Assembly (NCBI RefSeq): GCF_022496765.1
Contig: NZ_VANV01000014.1
Location: 118,571 to 182,570 of the forward strand
DNA: 64,000 nucleotides
Source: Acidaminobacter sp. JC074
GTDB lineage: Bacteria; Bacillota; Clostridia; Peptostreptococcales; Acidaminobacteraceae
Reading direction: 5' to 3'
Positions 9,017 to 18,563 of this stretch are shown here, piece after piece. The notes beneath the pieces are model-generated. The model was given only the letters and a program-made list of their open reading frames with translations. It did no database searches and had not been told where the DNA came from. The position numbers were made by a program, and so were the translations under genes. Each line of letters opens with the position of its first letter. Within the stretch, counting starts at the first letter, position 1.

Positions 9017-9030
9017 TACTATATATAGTA
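9017..9030 (-). promoter_or_regulatory. Candidate NrdR box before nrdD
   Basis: A perfect palindrome TACTATATATAGTA, matching the core of the NrdR consensus (ACACWATATNTNGTGT), 16 bases before nrdD. NrdR boxes usually occur in pairs about 31 bases apart; I see no convincing second copy, so the call is tentative. Confidence 0.4.
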
Positions 9031-9131
9031 TGATTTTCAAACTAATCCACAAGATAAGCCGAAATAGACGAAAAAAATATGGATAAACAACTTACAATCA
9101 TCATTTACCCATAAAATATTTCTTAAACCAA

Positions 9132-9641
9132 TTATCTATCAATTCCATCCCTCGACAGAACACCTTGTTTGTAATAATGCTTAACTTCTTTCATTTCAGT
9201 TACCAAATCGGCATAAGCCATGATTTCTTCAGATGCATAGCGACCTGTTAGAACAACTTCCTGATCACCACTTCTCTTATCTAAGACACCTATGAGTTCT
9301 TCAGTTGAAATAAAACCCATATAAACGGCAATAAAAATCTCATCTAAGACAACCACATCGTAATCAGCATTTAGAATTTCCTTGATCTTTTCTAAGCCAT
9401 CAAGTGCCATGTCCTTATCTTTTTCAGTAGGGTCATGTTCTAAAAAACAATGTTGACCATACTGTTCTATGGTTACTTTATCAAAATCTTTATCAAGACC
9501 AGTTTCATTGTACTTCATACTCTTTATAAACTGACCTATATAAACTCTCTTACCTGCATACAAACTCCTTACTGCTAAACCAAATGCAGCAGTTGTTTTT
9601 CCTTTTCCATTCCCTGTATAAACATGTACATAGCCACTCAT
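9132..9641 (-). CDS. Cob(I)alamin adenosyltransferase, CobO/BtuR type
   Basis: Attaches the adenosyl group to corrinoids in B12 synthesis or salvage. A P-loop TGNGKGKTTAA begins at residue 8, followed by VYIGQFIKS and the Walker B-like VVLDEIF, all typical of the CobA/CobO family. Length 169 residues with the start at 9641, which has AGAGGA upstream; longer starts exist to 9689. It stands alone, divergent from the EamA transporter gene and not next to other B12 genes, and I see no cobalamin riboswitch upstream. Confidence 0.9.
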   Translation of the reverse strand: MSGYVHVYTGNGKGKTTAAFGLAVRSLYAGKRVYIGQFIKSMKYNETGLDKDFDKVTIEQYGQHCFLEHDPTEKDKDMALDGLEKIKEILNADYDVVVLDEIFIAVYMGFISTEELIGVLDKRSGDQEVVLTGRYASEEIMAYADLVTEMKEVKHYYKQGVLSRDGIDR

Positions 9642-9689
9642 AGCATTTTCCTCTTCTTTCATGTATAATGACCTTATTTGGAGGTACAT

Positions 9690-10559
9690 ATGAAAATAAA
9701 TCCTAAACTGGTCATCTTAATTGGTGCACTTGGTGTATCCACATCACCTATACTTATTAAATCATCACAGTCACCAGCACTGACAATCGCATTTTACAGA
9801 ATGCTGACAACTGTTATACTACTCACACCATTCATTCTAGCAAAAAACTTGCAGGAATTAAAAGCTTTGACTAAAAAACATGTTTTTCAAATAATGATAA
9901 GCGGTATTTTTTTAGGACTTCACTTTTCAGCATGGATACTGTCTTTAAAGTTTACTACTGTTGCTAGTGCCACTGTTCTTGTCAACACAAGTCCAGTCAT
10001 GCTTTTACTGATTACATATTTTATTTTTAAGGAAAAATCGTCAAGGACAGAAGTCATCGCCATATTGTTTGCCTTTTTAGGCAGCATCATTTTAACACTG
10101 GGTGATTTCTCAGGTGGTTCTAATGCTGTTTTAGGTGATCTATATGCTGTTGCAGGGGCAGCTTTTATATGTGTCTACCTGATCATCGGCAATAAGGTCA
10201 GACAAGATGTTTCTATGCCAAGCTACACCTACTTAACTTATGCTTTTGCTATGGTTACTATCTTTGTTACCAACCTATTTGTAGGACAAGATATGATTGT
10301 TACTGCTCCTAGAGAATATCTGCTCTTTCTAGGCATGGCCATATTCCCTACACTTTTAGGTCATTCATTGTTCAACTGGTCTTTAAAATACGTCAACGCA
10401 ACCTTTGTTTCAATGGCTATTTTAACTGAACCCATTATTGCTTCAATATTTGCCATCTTTTTATTTACAGAAATACCAACTGCTACTCAAATAATTGGGT
10501 CAATTATCATCTTAAGTGCCCTTGCAGTTTATAATAATGCTAAAAAAACACCGGCTTAA
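9690..10559 (+). CDS. EamA/RhaT family drug-metabolite transporter
   Basis: A 289-residue inner-membrane protein with ten hydrophobic helices arranged as two EamA repeats. Motifs SPALTIAFYRML in the first repeat and FVSMAILTEPIIASIFAIFLF in the second are characteristic. Probably exports amino acids or other metabolites; substrate unknown. The start at 9690 is set by GGAGG five bases upstream. Ends within a terminator hairpin. Confidence 0.88.
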   Translation: MKINPKLVILIGALGVSTSPILIKSSQSPALTIAFYRMLTTVILLTPFILAKNLQELKALTKKHVFQIMISGIFLGLHFSAWILSLKFTTVASATVLVNTSPVMLLLITYFIFKEKSSRTEVIAILFAFLGSIILTLGDFSGGSNAVLGDLYAVAGAAFICVYLIIGNKVRQDVSMPSYTYLTYAFAMVTIFVTNLFVGQDMIVTAPREYLLFLGMAIFPTLLGHSLFNWSLKYVNATFVSMAILTEPIIASIFAIFLFTEIPTATQIIGSIIILSALAVYNNAKKTPA

Positions 10560-10571
10560 AAGGTGTTTTTT
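10543..10571 (+). terminator. Terminator of EamA gene
   Basis: AAAACACC, a loop containing the TAA stop codon, then GGTGTTTTTT. Confidence 0.8.
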
Positions 10572-10577
10572 AAACGT

Positions 10578-10609
10578 AAAAAATCACTTGATTCGCACCA
10601 AGTGATTTC
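10578..10609 (-). terminator. Terminator of the addBA operon
   Basis: Minus strand AATCACTTG-GTGCGAAT-CAAGTGATT continuing into TTTTTT. It lies about 135 bases after the addA stop; nothing coding is visible in between. Confidence 0.8.
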
Positions 10610-10745
10610 TCGCATAAAATATTAATAGGGGGGATTGAAGTTAAAAATCATCTATTTACTATGATATCTCTCTTCTTGAATACATCATAACACCCCTATG
10701 TGTACTTCGTATGTCCATCCTATTACAAAACCGTTAATATAGAGA

Positions 10746-13700
10746 CTATTCGACTGGAATCGCCTTGTTTTTGAAGAAAGAATAAATATAAGTTTCTTTT
10801 ACCCTTTTTCCTGTTATGGCTTCTATGGCTTCTTTATATAAGTCAAGCTGAGTTTTATACCTTTCTACCAGTATGTCACCATCACCATAAAGATAATCTG
10901 TTTTATAGTCAAGAAGGACTATTTCACCTTGATCTTCAAAGTAACAATCAATAATACCCTGTATCAAAATATCATCATCACCTGTAATCTCAAGCTTTTT
11001 CTTCAATACAAATGGCTTTTCCTTAAAAACTTGATTAGATGCTATGTACCTTTTACCTAGATCTGAATTAAAGAATTCTACAAACCGTTCTGTTCTTATA
11101 TACTTGATATCCTCGGCATCGATTACCTTACTTTCTACCATCCTATCTATTTGCCCCTGAATATTAGGATTCTTTCTATCCAGCTTTTGCATAATAAAGT
11201 GGGTTAAGGTACCAATTTCTGCAGCAGACTTAGGTGTTTCTTCAAGTAAAAATTTAGGTGTCGTATTTAAAGGTTCTACCTTGATACCACCTTTTTCTAA
11301 TTGCTTTAACTCTGTTACTGAAAACTTAGACGGCAACTCATGTACTTGATAAGGGTATTCAAAATTAAAAGCCGATTCGAGAACTTGTTCATAGTCCTTA
11401 TCCTCATAAGGTGATAAGTCTGATAATATATGACTGAGGGCCTGGTGCTTATCAGATGCTTCTATAAACAAATCATCTCTTTTTATCAAGTGAATACTAA
11501 AGTTTGCATCATGACTCTTTAGACCTAAATAAGACTTTTCAGCAATAGCCCAAATGCTTTTACTAACCGGATGTTTGGATAATATCATCATCATCCAATC
11601 CAAGTAATTTTGACCATTCATCAGATTAAATATACTGTCACCTCTTGTCCACTTCTTCGCATGACTTTCGAGATCCTTTGCCGTTCCATACATAATAAGC
11701 TTGTCAACGGCTCTTGTAAGAGCTACGTATAAGACCCTCATCTCTTCAGCAAGACTTTCCATACGGATCTGCCTTTTTATCAGCTTCTTTGGTAAAGTAT
11801 CAAAAGCCACACGGTGGACAGCATCAATGTATTTAGGGCCTATACCAAGTTTTTTATGAAGAAGCACTTCTTGATAAGCATCTCTTAGGTTAAACTTTTT
11901 ACCACAGCCTGCAAGTATAACGACTGGAAACTCCAGACCTTTCGACTTGTGTATAGACATGATCCTAACCACATTTTCACTTTCACCAATGATTTTGGCA
12001 GTTCCCATATCAGCGCTGTTCTTATGCATTTTATCAACTGTTTGTATAAACTGATAAAGACTCACATGACTGGAATCCATCTGTTCAGCCCTATCAACTA
12101 AAAGTCGTAGATTGCCTTGTCTGGCCTTGCCGCCAGGCATAGCACCAACATATTGATAGTACCCTGTATCAATCATAATCTTCCAGATGATTTCATCTAG
12201 CTTCATATACTTAGCCTTAGATTGATAATCCTCTATGGTCGATTTCATATCATCGATTTTCGCTTTTATTTCATCATCTTCTTCGTAGTCAAACAAGGCA
12301 GAGTAATAAAAACCATCCGGTTTCGAGATTCTTATCTTTATAAGCTCTTCTGTCGTAAAATCAAAAATCGGCGACCTTAAAACCGTTAGTAAAGGCATAT
12401 CCTGATAAGGATTGTCCATGAGTCTTAAAAAATCAACAAACATCTTTATCTCTATTGCATCAAAATAACCGCCTTGGAAATCAGCAAATAAGGGAATGCC
12501 CTCTTTCATGAAAACATCATTGAATACGGGCGCCCATGAAGAGACTGCACGCATCAGTATGACAATGTCACTATACTTTATATCAAAATACTCGTTTTTC
12601 TTTCTGTTATAACTTTGTTTTCCTATTAAATCTTTGATCTGACGAGAGATGGCTTTGGCCTCTACCTCTGCAGCAGATAGTTCTTCTAATAAAGGATCAC
12701 CACTGTATTTGCCTTCTATAATCCTAAATTCTACACTAGCATCTTCAATATCACCAAAATCTATACCGGTATAGAGCTTGGCATCATCATCATAAACCAT
12801 TTCACCAAAGGATTCTGACATCAATGACTCAAACAAGAAGTTAATGCCTTCTAAAACATCTTTACGACTTCTGAAGTTTTTCTTTAAGTCAATACGTCTA
12901 TCTAGAGCATCACTTTCTTTTGAATAAGCATGGTACTTTTCTAAAAATAGGGATGGGTCTGCTAGTCTAAACTTGTAAATGGACTGCTTTACATCACCTA
13001 CCAAAAAGACATTGTCCTCTCTTTTTATCTTCTTAATTAGGGTTTCCTGAACAAGGTTTGAATCTTGATATTCATCGAGGAATATATGAGAGAATTTCTT
13101 TCTATAATAGTCACTGACTTGGTCATTGTCTAAGGCCTTTAAAGCCAGGTGTTCTAAGTCATTAAAGTCCACATAGTTTTTCTCTGACTTCTCTAACATA
13201 AAGCGATCACTGTAACTTTCAACCAAAGAACAAAGCGTTTCCATAAAAGGCTTTACCAGCTTAATATCCTCTATATACTCACTTACTGACTTGTATTTAA
13301 ATAAATCGCCTATTTGGTCTAAGATATCTTTATACTGCTTTCTCAAAGATTTGACTTCGTCTATTAAATGAGGATCAATTTCTTCTTTTCTGTCCTTTTT
13401 GATAGACTTTAATCTCATATGAGAAATAGAACGCACGCTATCAACAAATGAGTCTAAATCATTTAGTCCTTCCTTTAACATGAGTACATGAGAAATATCA
13501 CTTTGAATCATCTCATCGTATTCTAAAGGACCATCAGGTTCAGATGTTAAGGTAGCAGCGGACTCTAAGATTTCCAAAGAGGCATCTAAGTCAAAACTAA
13601 TATTTACCCTTAAGATATCTAAATAAAGATCAGGCTCATCTAGCTTATCAACCGTTTCTTTTAACCATTTTATAGGTTCAGGCTGAGACTGGATAAACTG

Positions 13701-14225
13701 ATAGGTAGAATGAATCAAACTTGCTACTTTCTTATCCTGACGGTTTTCACTGTAAGCTTCTACAAAGTTAATAAAGTCTTCTGATGCTTCCTCATATGCA
13801 TCTTCTAAAATCATATCCATAACATCACTAGCCATAATACCAAGTTCTACGGTATCACCTACTTTAAAACCAGGGTCTACATCTATAAAATGAGCATTGT
13901 TTCTAACAACACCAATACAAAATGAATGTAGGGTCATGATACTGGCTCTTTGAATCTTGTTAACTTGTTCTCTTAAAAAAGGACTGTCCGAGCTTTCCAT
14001 GGCCTCATAAAGAGCAGATACAATTCTTTCTCTCATTTCACTGGCTGCTGCATTTGTAAATGTTACAATAAGCATCTGGTCTATAGAAGCGCCAGACTTT
14101 ATGATTAACTGTATAATTCTTTCAACCAACACAGCTGTTTTACCAGAACCGGCTGCTGCTGATACCAAGAGATTAGAGCCTCTTGAGATAATTGCTTCAT
14201 TTTGATCATGCGTCCAACTTGGCAT
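10746..14225 (-). CDS. addA: ATP-dependent helicase/nuclease subunit A
   Basis: The helicase and one nuclease of the AddAB double-strand-break repair machine, the Firmicute counterpart of RecBCD. Walker A SAAAGSGKTAVL near residue 23, DEXX box FLDEYQDSN around residue 390, UvrD-type motif HKSKGLEFPVV near 780, and the C-terminal RecB-like nuclease with IQGIIDCYF and LLDYKTD. At 1159 residues it is of normal length. The ATG at 14225 has better spacing to AAGGAGGAG than the one at 14228. The start overlaps the end of addB by 20 bases. Confidence 0.96.
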   Translation of the reverse strand: MPSWTHDQNEAIISRGSNLLVSAAAGSGKTAVLVERIIQLIIKSGASIDQMLIVTFTNAAASEMRERIVSALYEAMESSDSPFLREQVNKIQRASIMTLHSFCIGVVRNNAHFIDVDPGFKVGDTVELGIMASDVMDMILEDAYEEASEDFINFVEAYSENRQDKKVASLIHSTYQFIQSQPEPIKWLKETVDKLDEPDLYLDILRVNISFDLDASLEILESAATLTSEPDGPLEYDEMIQSDISHVLMLKEGLNDLDSFVDSVRSISHMRLKSIKKDRKEEIDPHLIDEVKSLRKQYKDILDQIGDLFKYKSVSEYIEDIKLVKPFMETLCSLVESYSDRFMLEKSEKNYVDFNDLEHLALKALDNDQVSDYYRKKFSHIFLDEYQDSNLVQETLIKKIKREDNVFLVGDVKQSIYKFRLADPSLFLEKYHAYSKESDALDRRIDLKKNFRSRKDVLEGINFLFESLMSESFGEMVYDDDAKLYTGIDFGDIEDASVEFRIIEGKYSGDPLLEELSAAEVEAKAISRQIKDLIGKQSYNRKKNEYFDIKYSDIVILMRAVSSWAPVFNDVFMKEGIPLFADFQGGYFDAIEIKMFVDFLRLMDNPYQDMPLLTVLRSPIFDFTTEELIKIRISKPDGFYYSALFDYEEDDEIKAKIDDMKSTIEDYQSKAKYMKLDEIIWKIMIDTGYYQYVGAMPGGKARQGNLRLLVDRAEQMDSSHVSLYQFIQTVDKMHKNSADMGTAKIIGESENVVRIMSIHKSKGLEFPVVILAGCGKKFNLRDAYQEVLLHKKLGIGPKYIDAVHRVAFDTLPKKLIKRQIRMESLAEEMRVLYVALTRAVDKLIMYGTAKDLESHAKKWTRGDSIFNLMNGQNYLDWMMMILSKHPVSKSIWAIAEKSYLGLKSHDANFSIHLIKRDDLFIEASDKHQALSHILSDLSPYEDKDYEQVLESAFNFEYPYQVHELPSKFSVTELKQLEKGGIKVEPLNTTPKFLLEETPKSAAEIGTLTHFIMQKLDRKNPNIQGQIDRMVESKVIDAEDIKYIRTERFVEFFNSDLGKRYIASNQVFKEKPFVLKKKLEITGDDDILIQGIIDCYFEDQGEIVLLDYKTDYLYGDGDILVERYKTQLDLYKEAIEAITGKRVKETYIYSFFKNKAIPVE

Positions 14226-17200
14226 CATCTCCTCCTTTTTTTATACATTCTAAAACTTCATCATCTTTCATATTAGACAGATTTTTATACCTATTGCCAA
14301 AACCTTGATCAAACTGACACACATTCTTATAATCACATGACATACAACCTGTCATGGTCCCAAGTTTAATAGGTTCTATAAGTGTACGGCCACCTGTTAT
14401 TTCATCACCAATATCTTTAACAATGCTTTTCACATGGTCAATAAGCATGTAAAATTCTTCAGCTTTAGCAACCTTAGAACGACTAGAAATAGAGTCATCC
14501 TTCTTTAACTCAAAAGGTATAACACTTGATTTTCTTTTATCTATGACTTGATTGTCCATGGCCTTGGCAATATTAATGTTTTCTACCAAGAGACCATCCA
14601 TCTTTAATGATTTTAGAATTTCCTCCTCAGTCATATCTCCTTTTAGGATTTCAGATTCTAAGATAGGATCATCAATCTTAAAATAGAAAACACCTGCTGG
14701 ATAGAGTTCATCCACTTTAAAATACTGGCTGTTCTCTAATATAGCATCTAGATAAACCATCAATTGAAGCTGCAGGCCTTGATAAACTTCTGATAAAGAA
14801 AACTTCTTGCTTCCAGATTTATAGTCAATGATTTTAATGTAATTCTTGCCGTTTTCTTCATACATATCCACACGGTCAATCTGTCCTTCTAACATCATAC
14901 GATCGCCACTAGAAAGCTCTATAATAATCGGTGGTACCGTGTTATAACCTGACGCAGAAAAACCAACTTCATGTGCATATGGTAAGAAGTCACCCTGCTT
15001 AACCTGGGTAACCAAAGTCCAAACTGCACGTTTACCCACACGTTTAAGCTTCTTAATCATATATTTGATCCTTGAAGAGGATGAAAAAATATCATATTTG
15101 AAATTCACTACCAACTCATCAACAATCTCATCCATAAGCTCATAGGTTCTTGCCTTGTCAATGGTCATCCAATCTTCTTTATAAGTCTTCATTTTACCAT
15201 CAAACTTTTCTAAAGACTTATGGAATAAAGAACCAATATCCGGCAAGTCTATTTCATATTCCTTTCTCTGTTTTGGTCTAAGGCCATAATGAATAAAGTG
15301 AGAAAATGGACATCTCGAATAACGCTCTAACCTTGAAACACTTGATAAGAGCGGTAACTTATAAAGTTCTTTTGCATGGCTTTTATCAATGGATTCCACT
15401 TGATTATCATAAAAGAGGGCATCTGGAAGTTTATCAACTTTAGCCTTCCATTCATCTTGCTTTTCATACCAATACAAGGCAGAAAACCATTTTTCATCTA
15501 TATCATAATCATCTGCATAAATTCTAAGCTGTTCAGTCAAAGACTTATAGTGATTGCTTTTGTTATATACTTGGTCTGGCTCTTTTATATCAAGTACATG
15601 GCTAATTGGCTTTAAATGATCAAATATGCGCTCTAGCTTATCTACATATATGGATGGCCTTAAGGCTTTGCCCTCTACATCCGATAAAGAAAAAGAAAAT
15701 CTTATAAAGTCACTTGCCTTTAAGAGAGCCGTATAAGTTGAAAACATGTCCCGGCTTAAAATACTATCCGCATCCGTTTCTAAATCAATACCAGCATCTT
15801 TTAAATGAAGTTTTTCATCATCTAAAAGTAGGCCTTCATCAGAATATTTTTTAGGCAACATACCATCATTTAAACCGACAACATAAATGCCTTTAACACC
15901 TTTAGCCTTAGAACGTTCAACACTGTTTATAACAACCTGATCAATACTCGGTGGTATCAAGCCTAAGGTAACCTCAGTAAATCCAGCTTCTAAGATTCTA
16001 ATATAATCCTTGATGGTCTTTATATCGTCGCCTTCAAGTTCGATAAGCTGGTCAAAAATTTCTACGACCACATTCCAAACCTGGGCACTTTCTTGAACCT
16101 TTGAGAAGGCTTGTTCTTCCTTTAGATAGTCTATCCACTTTTCCGTTTTTTCAGGTATATTTGAATCCATCAAGTACTTATAAAGAACCTTGGTCATGTC
16201 AGATATCGGCGCCTTTTTAGGCATAGACTCTAGTAAAGAAAACAAGGGTTCTACGACCTTTTTTCTGGTCTCGTCTAAATCTTCATCTTCAATTGGATCC
16301 AACCACTTCTTGCCCCTTAGTCCATGAGACACAATATAATTTTCAAAGTGATAGACTGCTTCACTCTCAATATCGCAAAAGCCTGACTTCATAAGTCGTA
16401 AAACATCTTCCTTCTTAAAGCCAGAGTTAACGGCTCTTAAAGAAGATAATATAAATCTGATGATAGGATGATTCATAATTGATACCTTATCATCAATAAA
16501 ATATGGAATCTTATATTCGCCAAAAATCCTTTTTACAATAGATGTATAACCTTCTAGATGTCCCGTCACAACCGATAAATCCTTGTATCTGTAACCAGAC
16601 CTGATCTTATCTATGATGTCTCTACAAACACCTTCTATTTCATCATACATGTTGTTGTTCATATGTAAGCTGACATGGTCATTTTCCTCTTTATAGACTT
16701 CATAAGGAAAAGAGAAAAAGTTAGACTTCAGATGATAAAGTTCTTTATTCACAGGACTATCCTCAATCAGATGTTTGTGTTCTTTAATACCATGAATATC
16801 AGCGATTTTTCTTATCTTTTTAAAGGTCCTATTTACGGGTGCATAAACATCAGAATCTGCCATAGACAGTGAAAAAACAGACCCCTTAGCCAACTTCATC
16901 ATTTCAGTCATCAATTGGTATTCTTGATTAGAAAAAGAGTCAAAGCCATCAAAATAAACCACTGTTTCCTCAAGGATACCAGAAGCCTTCAAACGGTCAA
17001 TTACAGCTAGAAGTTTATCTTCCTCATCAAAGTATTCTCCTGACATAAAATCATTGTAATAATCCAAGATAGTGGCAACATCAAAGAGTTTTCGATCGAT
17101 TAAGGTTTGGGTACCCGCATCCTCTAGTCTTTTTCTAAGCACGTTTCCATCTATACCTACATGTTTCATTTCACTTAAAAGTGTGGTGAGTTTTTCTATA

Positions 17201-17541
17201 AAACCAGTCTTTTTAGATACCTGAGAATAAACCAAGAGCTCATCTGCATGTTTGTCAAGAATGGACCTTAAAACCATGGCCTTTCCCAGTTTGTTAATCT
17301 CGGTTTCCTTTAAAGAACCCGTCTCACTGATGACATGGGTACAAAACCTGTTAAAGCTCATCACTTCTACGTCAATGATCCCCTTCGATTCTAAATCTCT
17401 AATCAATTCAATTTCAGCTTGTAATGTGTATTGTTCAGGGACGATCATCACTTGTTTTGTAGATGACAGTCTTTCTTTTATCATCTTATGAATGTATTTA
17501 CTTTTGCCACTATTGGATGGACCAATTACATATAATATCAT
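14206..17541 (-). CDS. addB: ATP-dependent nuclease subunit B
   Basis: Partner of AddA; recognises Chi and cuts the 5' strand. An inactivated-helicase fold begins with Walker A GPSNSGKSKY at residue 7; the C-terminal nuclease carries IIDYKSG near residue 895. The four cysteines of the Fe-S staple are visible: one in YSRCPFSHF and three in GCMSCDYKNVCQF. Length 1111 residues is typical. It leads the addB-addA operon. Confidence 0.95.
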   Translation of the reverse strand: MILYVIGPSNSGKSKYIHKMIKERLSSTKQVMIVPEQYTLQAEIELIRDLESKGIIDVEVMSFNRFCTHVISETGSLKETEINKLGKAMVLRSILDKHADELLVYSQVSKKTGFIEKLTTLLSEMKHVGIDGNVLRKRLEDAGTQTLIDRKLFDVATILDYYNDFMSGEYFDEEDKLLAVIDRLKASGILEETVVYFDGFDSFSNQEYQLMTEMMKLAKGSVFSLSMADSDVYAPVNRTFKKIRKIADIHGIKEHKHLIEDSPVNKELYHLKSNFFSFPYEVYKEENDHVSLHMNNNMYDEIEGVCRDIIDKIRSGYRYKDLSVVTGHLEGYTSIVKRIFGEYKIPYFIDDKVSIMNHPIIRFILSSLRAVNSGFKKEDVLRLMKSGFCDIESEAVYHFENYIVSHGLRGKKWLDPIEDEDLDETRKKVVEPLFSLLESMPKKAPISDMTKVLYKYLMDSNIPEKTEKWIDYLKEEQAFSKVQESAQVWNVVVEIFDQLIELEGDDIKTIKDYIRILEAGFTEVTLGLIPPSIDQVVINSVERSKAKGVKGIYVVGLNDGMLPKKYSDEGLLLDDEKLHLKDAGIDLETDADSILSRDMFSTYTALLKASDFIRFSFSLSDVEGKALRPSIYVDKLERIFDHLKPISHVLDIKEPDQVYNKSNHYKSLTEQLRIYADDYDIDEKWFSALYWYEKQDEWKAKVDKLPDALFYDNQVESIDKSHAKELYKLPLLSSVSRLERYSRCPFSHFIHYGLRPKQRKEYEIDLPDIGSLFHKSLEKFDGKMKTYKEDWMTIDKARTYELMDEIVDELVVNFKYDIFSSSSRIKYMIKKLKRVGKRAVWTLVTQVKQGDFLPYAHEVGFSASGYNTVPPIIIELSSGDRMMLEGQIDRVDMYEENGKNYIKIIDYKSGSKKFSLSEVYQGLQLQLMVYLDAILENSQYFKVDELYPAGVFYFKIDDPILESEILKGDMTEEEILKSLKMDGLLVENINIAKAMDNQVIDKRKSSVIPFELKKDDSISSRSKVAKAEEFYMLIDHVKSIVKDIGDEITGGRTLIEPIKLGTMTGCMSCDYKNVCQFDQGFGNRYKNLSNMKDDEVLECIKKGGDDAKLDA

Positions 17542-17566
17542 ATTTACACCTCTTTATAAGTATAAC

Positions 17567-17591
17567 AAAAAAAGCCCATTAAATGGGCTAA
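17567..17591 (-). terminator. Terminator of the stator-like operon
   Basis: Minus strand AGCCCAT-TTA-ATGGGCT followed by seven T residues, just after the OmpA-type gene and before addB. Confidence 0.88.
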
Positions 17592-17599
17592 TTCTTATA

Positions 17600-18556
17600 C
17601 TAAAAATCTTCTAATGATTCTTCTAAGTATGTGTTGATAACATTTTGAATTTGAGCATCTTTAAGGATTACTGCAATCTCAATACGTCTGTTCTTTGCAT
17701 AAGCTTCTTCTGAAGTGCCATTATCAATTGGTCTAAACTCAGAATAAGCACTGGCTGCAAAATACTGACCAAAGTCATCTGCTAAATCGGTGTTAGAAGC
17801 CATTAAGTAGTTGACAACCGTATAGGCTCTTTCTGCAGATAACTCTCTGTTGTAAGACTCAGACGATCTTTCATCTGTATGACCTTGAATACTGATTGCA
17901 TCAATATTTTCCCTAATCGAAGGGTCACTTAATACATTTTCAAAGGCAATGGCCATCTTATCTAGTAAGGCCTTACCACTTGACTTGATATCAGATGAAT
18001 CTGTGTCGAACACCAAAGACTCATTGATGATGATATTACCATTGTCACCAATAGTAACAAGGGCTTCACCCGATGAACTGGTTTCACCCAACTCATCTTC
18101 AATAGACTTTTTAACCTTATCAAGCACATCCACTCTTAAAAGGGCAATACCTTCTAGTTTTGCTCTTAAAGAAGCCAGTTCTTCATTACTTTGCTCGATG
18201 ATATTCTTTTGATCTTCAATGGCTTCTTGGGCCAATTTCAAATCTTCCTGACCTGCTTCAAGCTCTACTTGTAAAGCCTTTAAAGCCAGTGTGTTGCTCT
18301 CAATTTCTAGTTTACTCATTGAGAGATTTTCTTCTGTTTCAGCTAATGATTCCATCTTTTCGTTTAAAACAAGTTCTGTATTAGCAAGTTGTTCTTCTAA
18401 AGCACTCAGTGTTCTCATGGTCACGATTTTTTCCATGTAGAAAACCAGTACCAGGAAAAACAAGATTAGAACAACCGTTGAAATCATGTCGGTAAATGCT
18501 GGCCAGAAATTTTCCTCTTCTTCGTGGTGTCTTACCCTACGTCTACGCAGCTTCAT
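17600..18556 (-). CDS. MotB/OmpA-domain protein of a stator-like pair
   Basis: A 318-residue protein: basic N-terminus, one transmembrane helix (about residues 24-41) preceded by FWPAFTD whose aspartate 23 sits where MotB and ZorB carry the ion-binding aspartate, a coiled coil (about 45-150), and an OmpA-like peptidoglycan-binding domain (about 170-310) with GHTDERSSESYNRELSAERA and AKNRRIEI. Located 7 bases after the MotA-like gene. No flagellar or chemotaxis genes are in the window, so it is probably a non-flagellar ion-driven complex. Function unknown; TolR/MotB/ZorB superfamily is secure. Confidence 0.85.
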   Translation of the reverse strand: MKLRRRRVRHHEEEENFWPAFTDMISTVVLILFFLVLVFYMEKIVTMRTLSALEEQLANTELVLNEKMESLAETEENLSMSKLEIESNTLALKALQVELEAGQEDLKLAQEAIEDQKNIIEQSNEELASLRAKLEGIALLRVDVLDKVKKSIEDELGETSSSGEALVTIGDNGNIIINESLVFDTDSSDIKSSGKALLDKMAIAFENVLSDPSIRENIDAISIQGHTDERSSESYNRELSAERAYTVVNYLMASNTDLADDFGQYFAASAYSEFRPIDNGTSEEAYAKNRRIEIAVILKDAQIQNVINTYLEESLEDF

Positions 18557-18563
18557 AATTCAC

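Noticed and set aside
9642..9689. A cobalamin riboswitch before the adenosyltransferase gene
   Set aside because: The intergenic space is too short and no B12-box sequence is present.
15376..17491. Plus-strand open frames inside addB
   Set aside because: Antisense to a clearly coding gene, low complexity and hydrophobic by composition.
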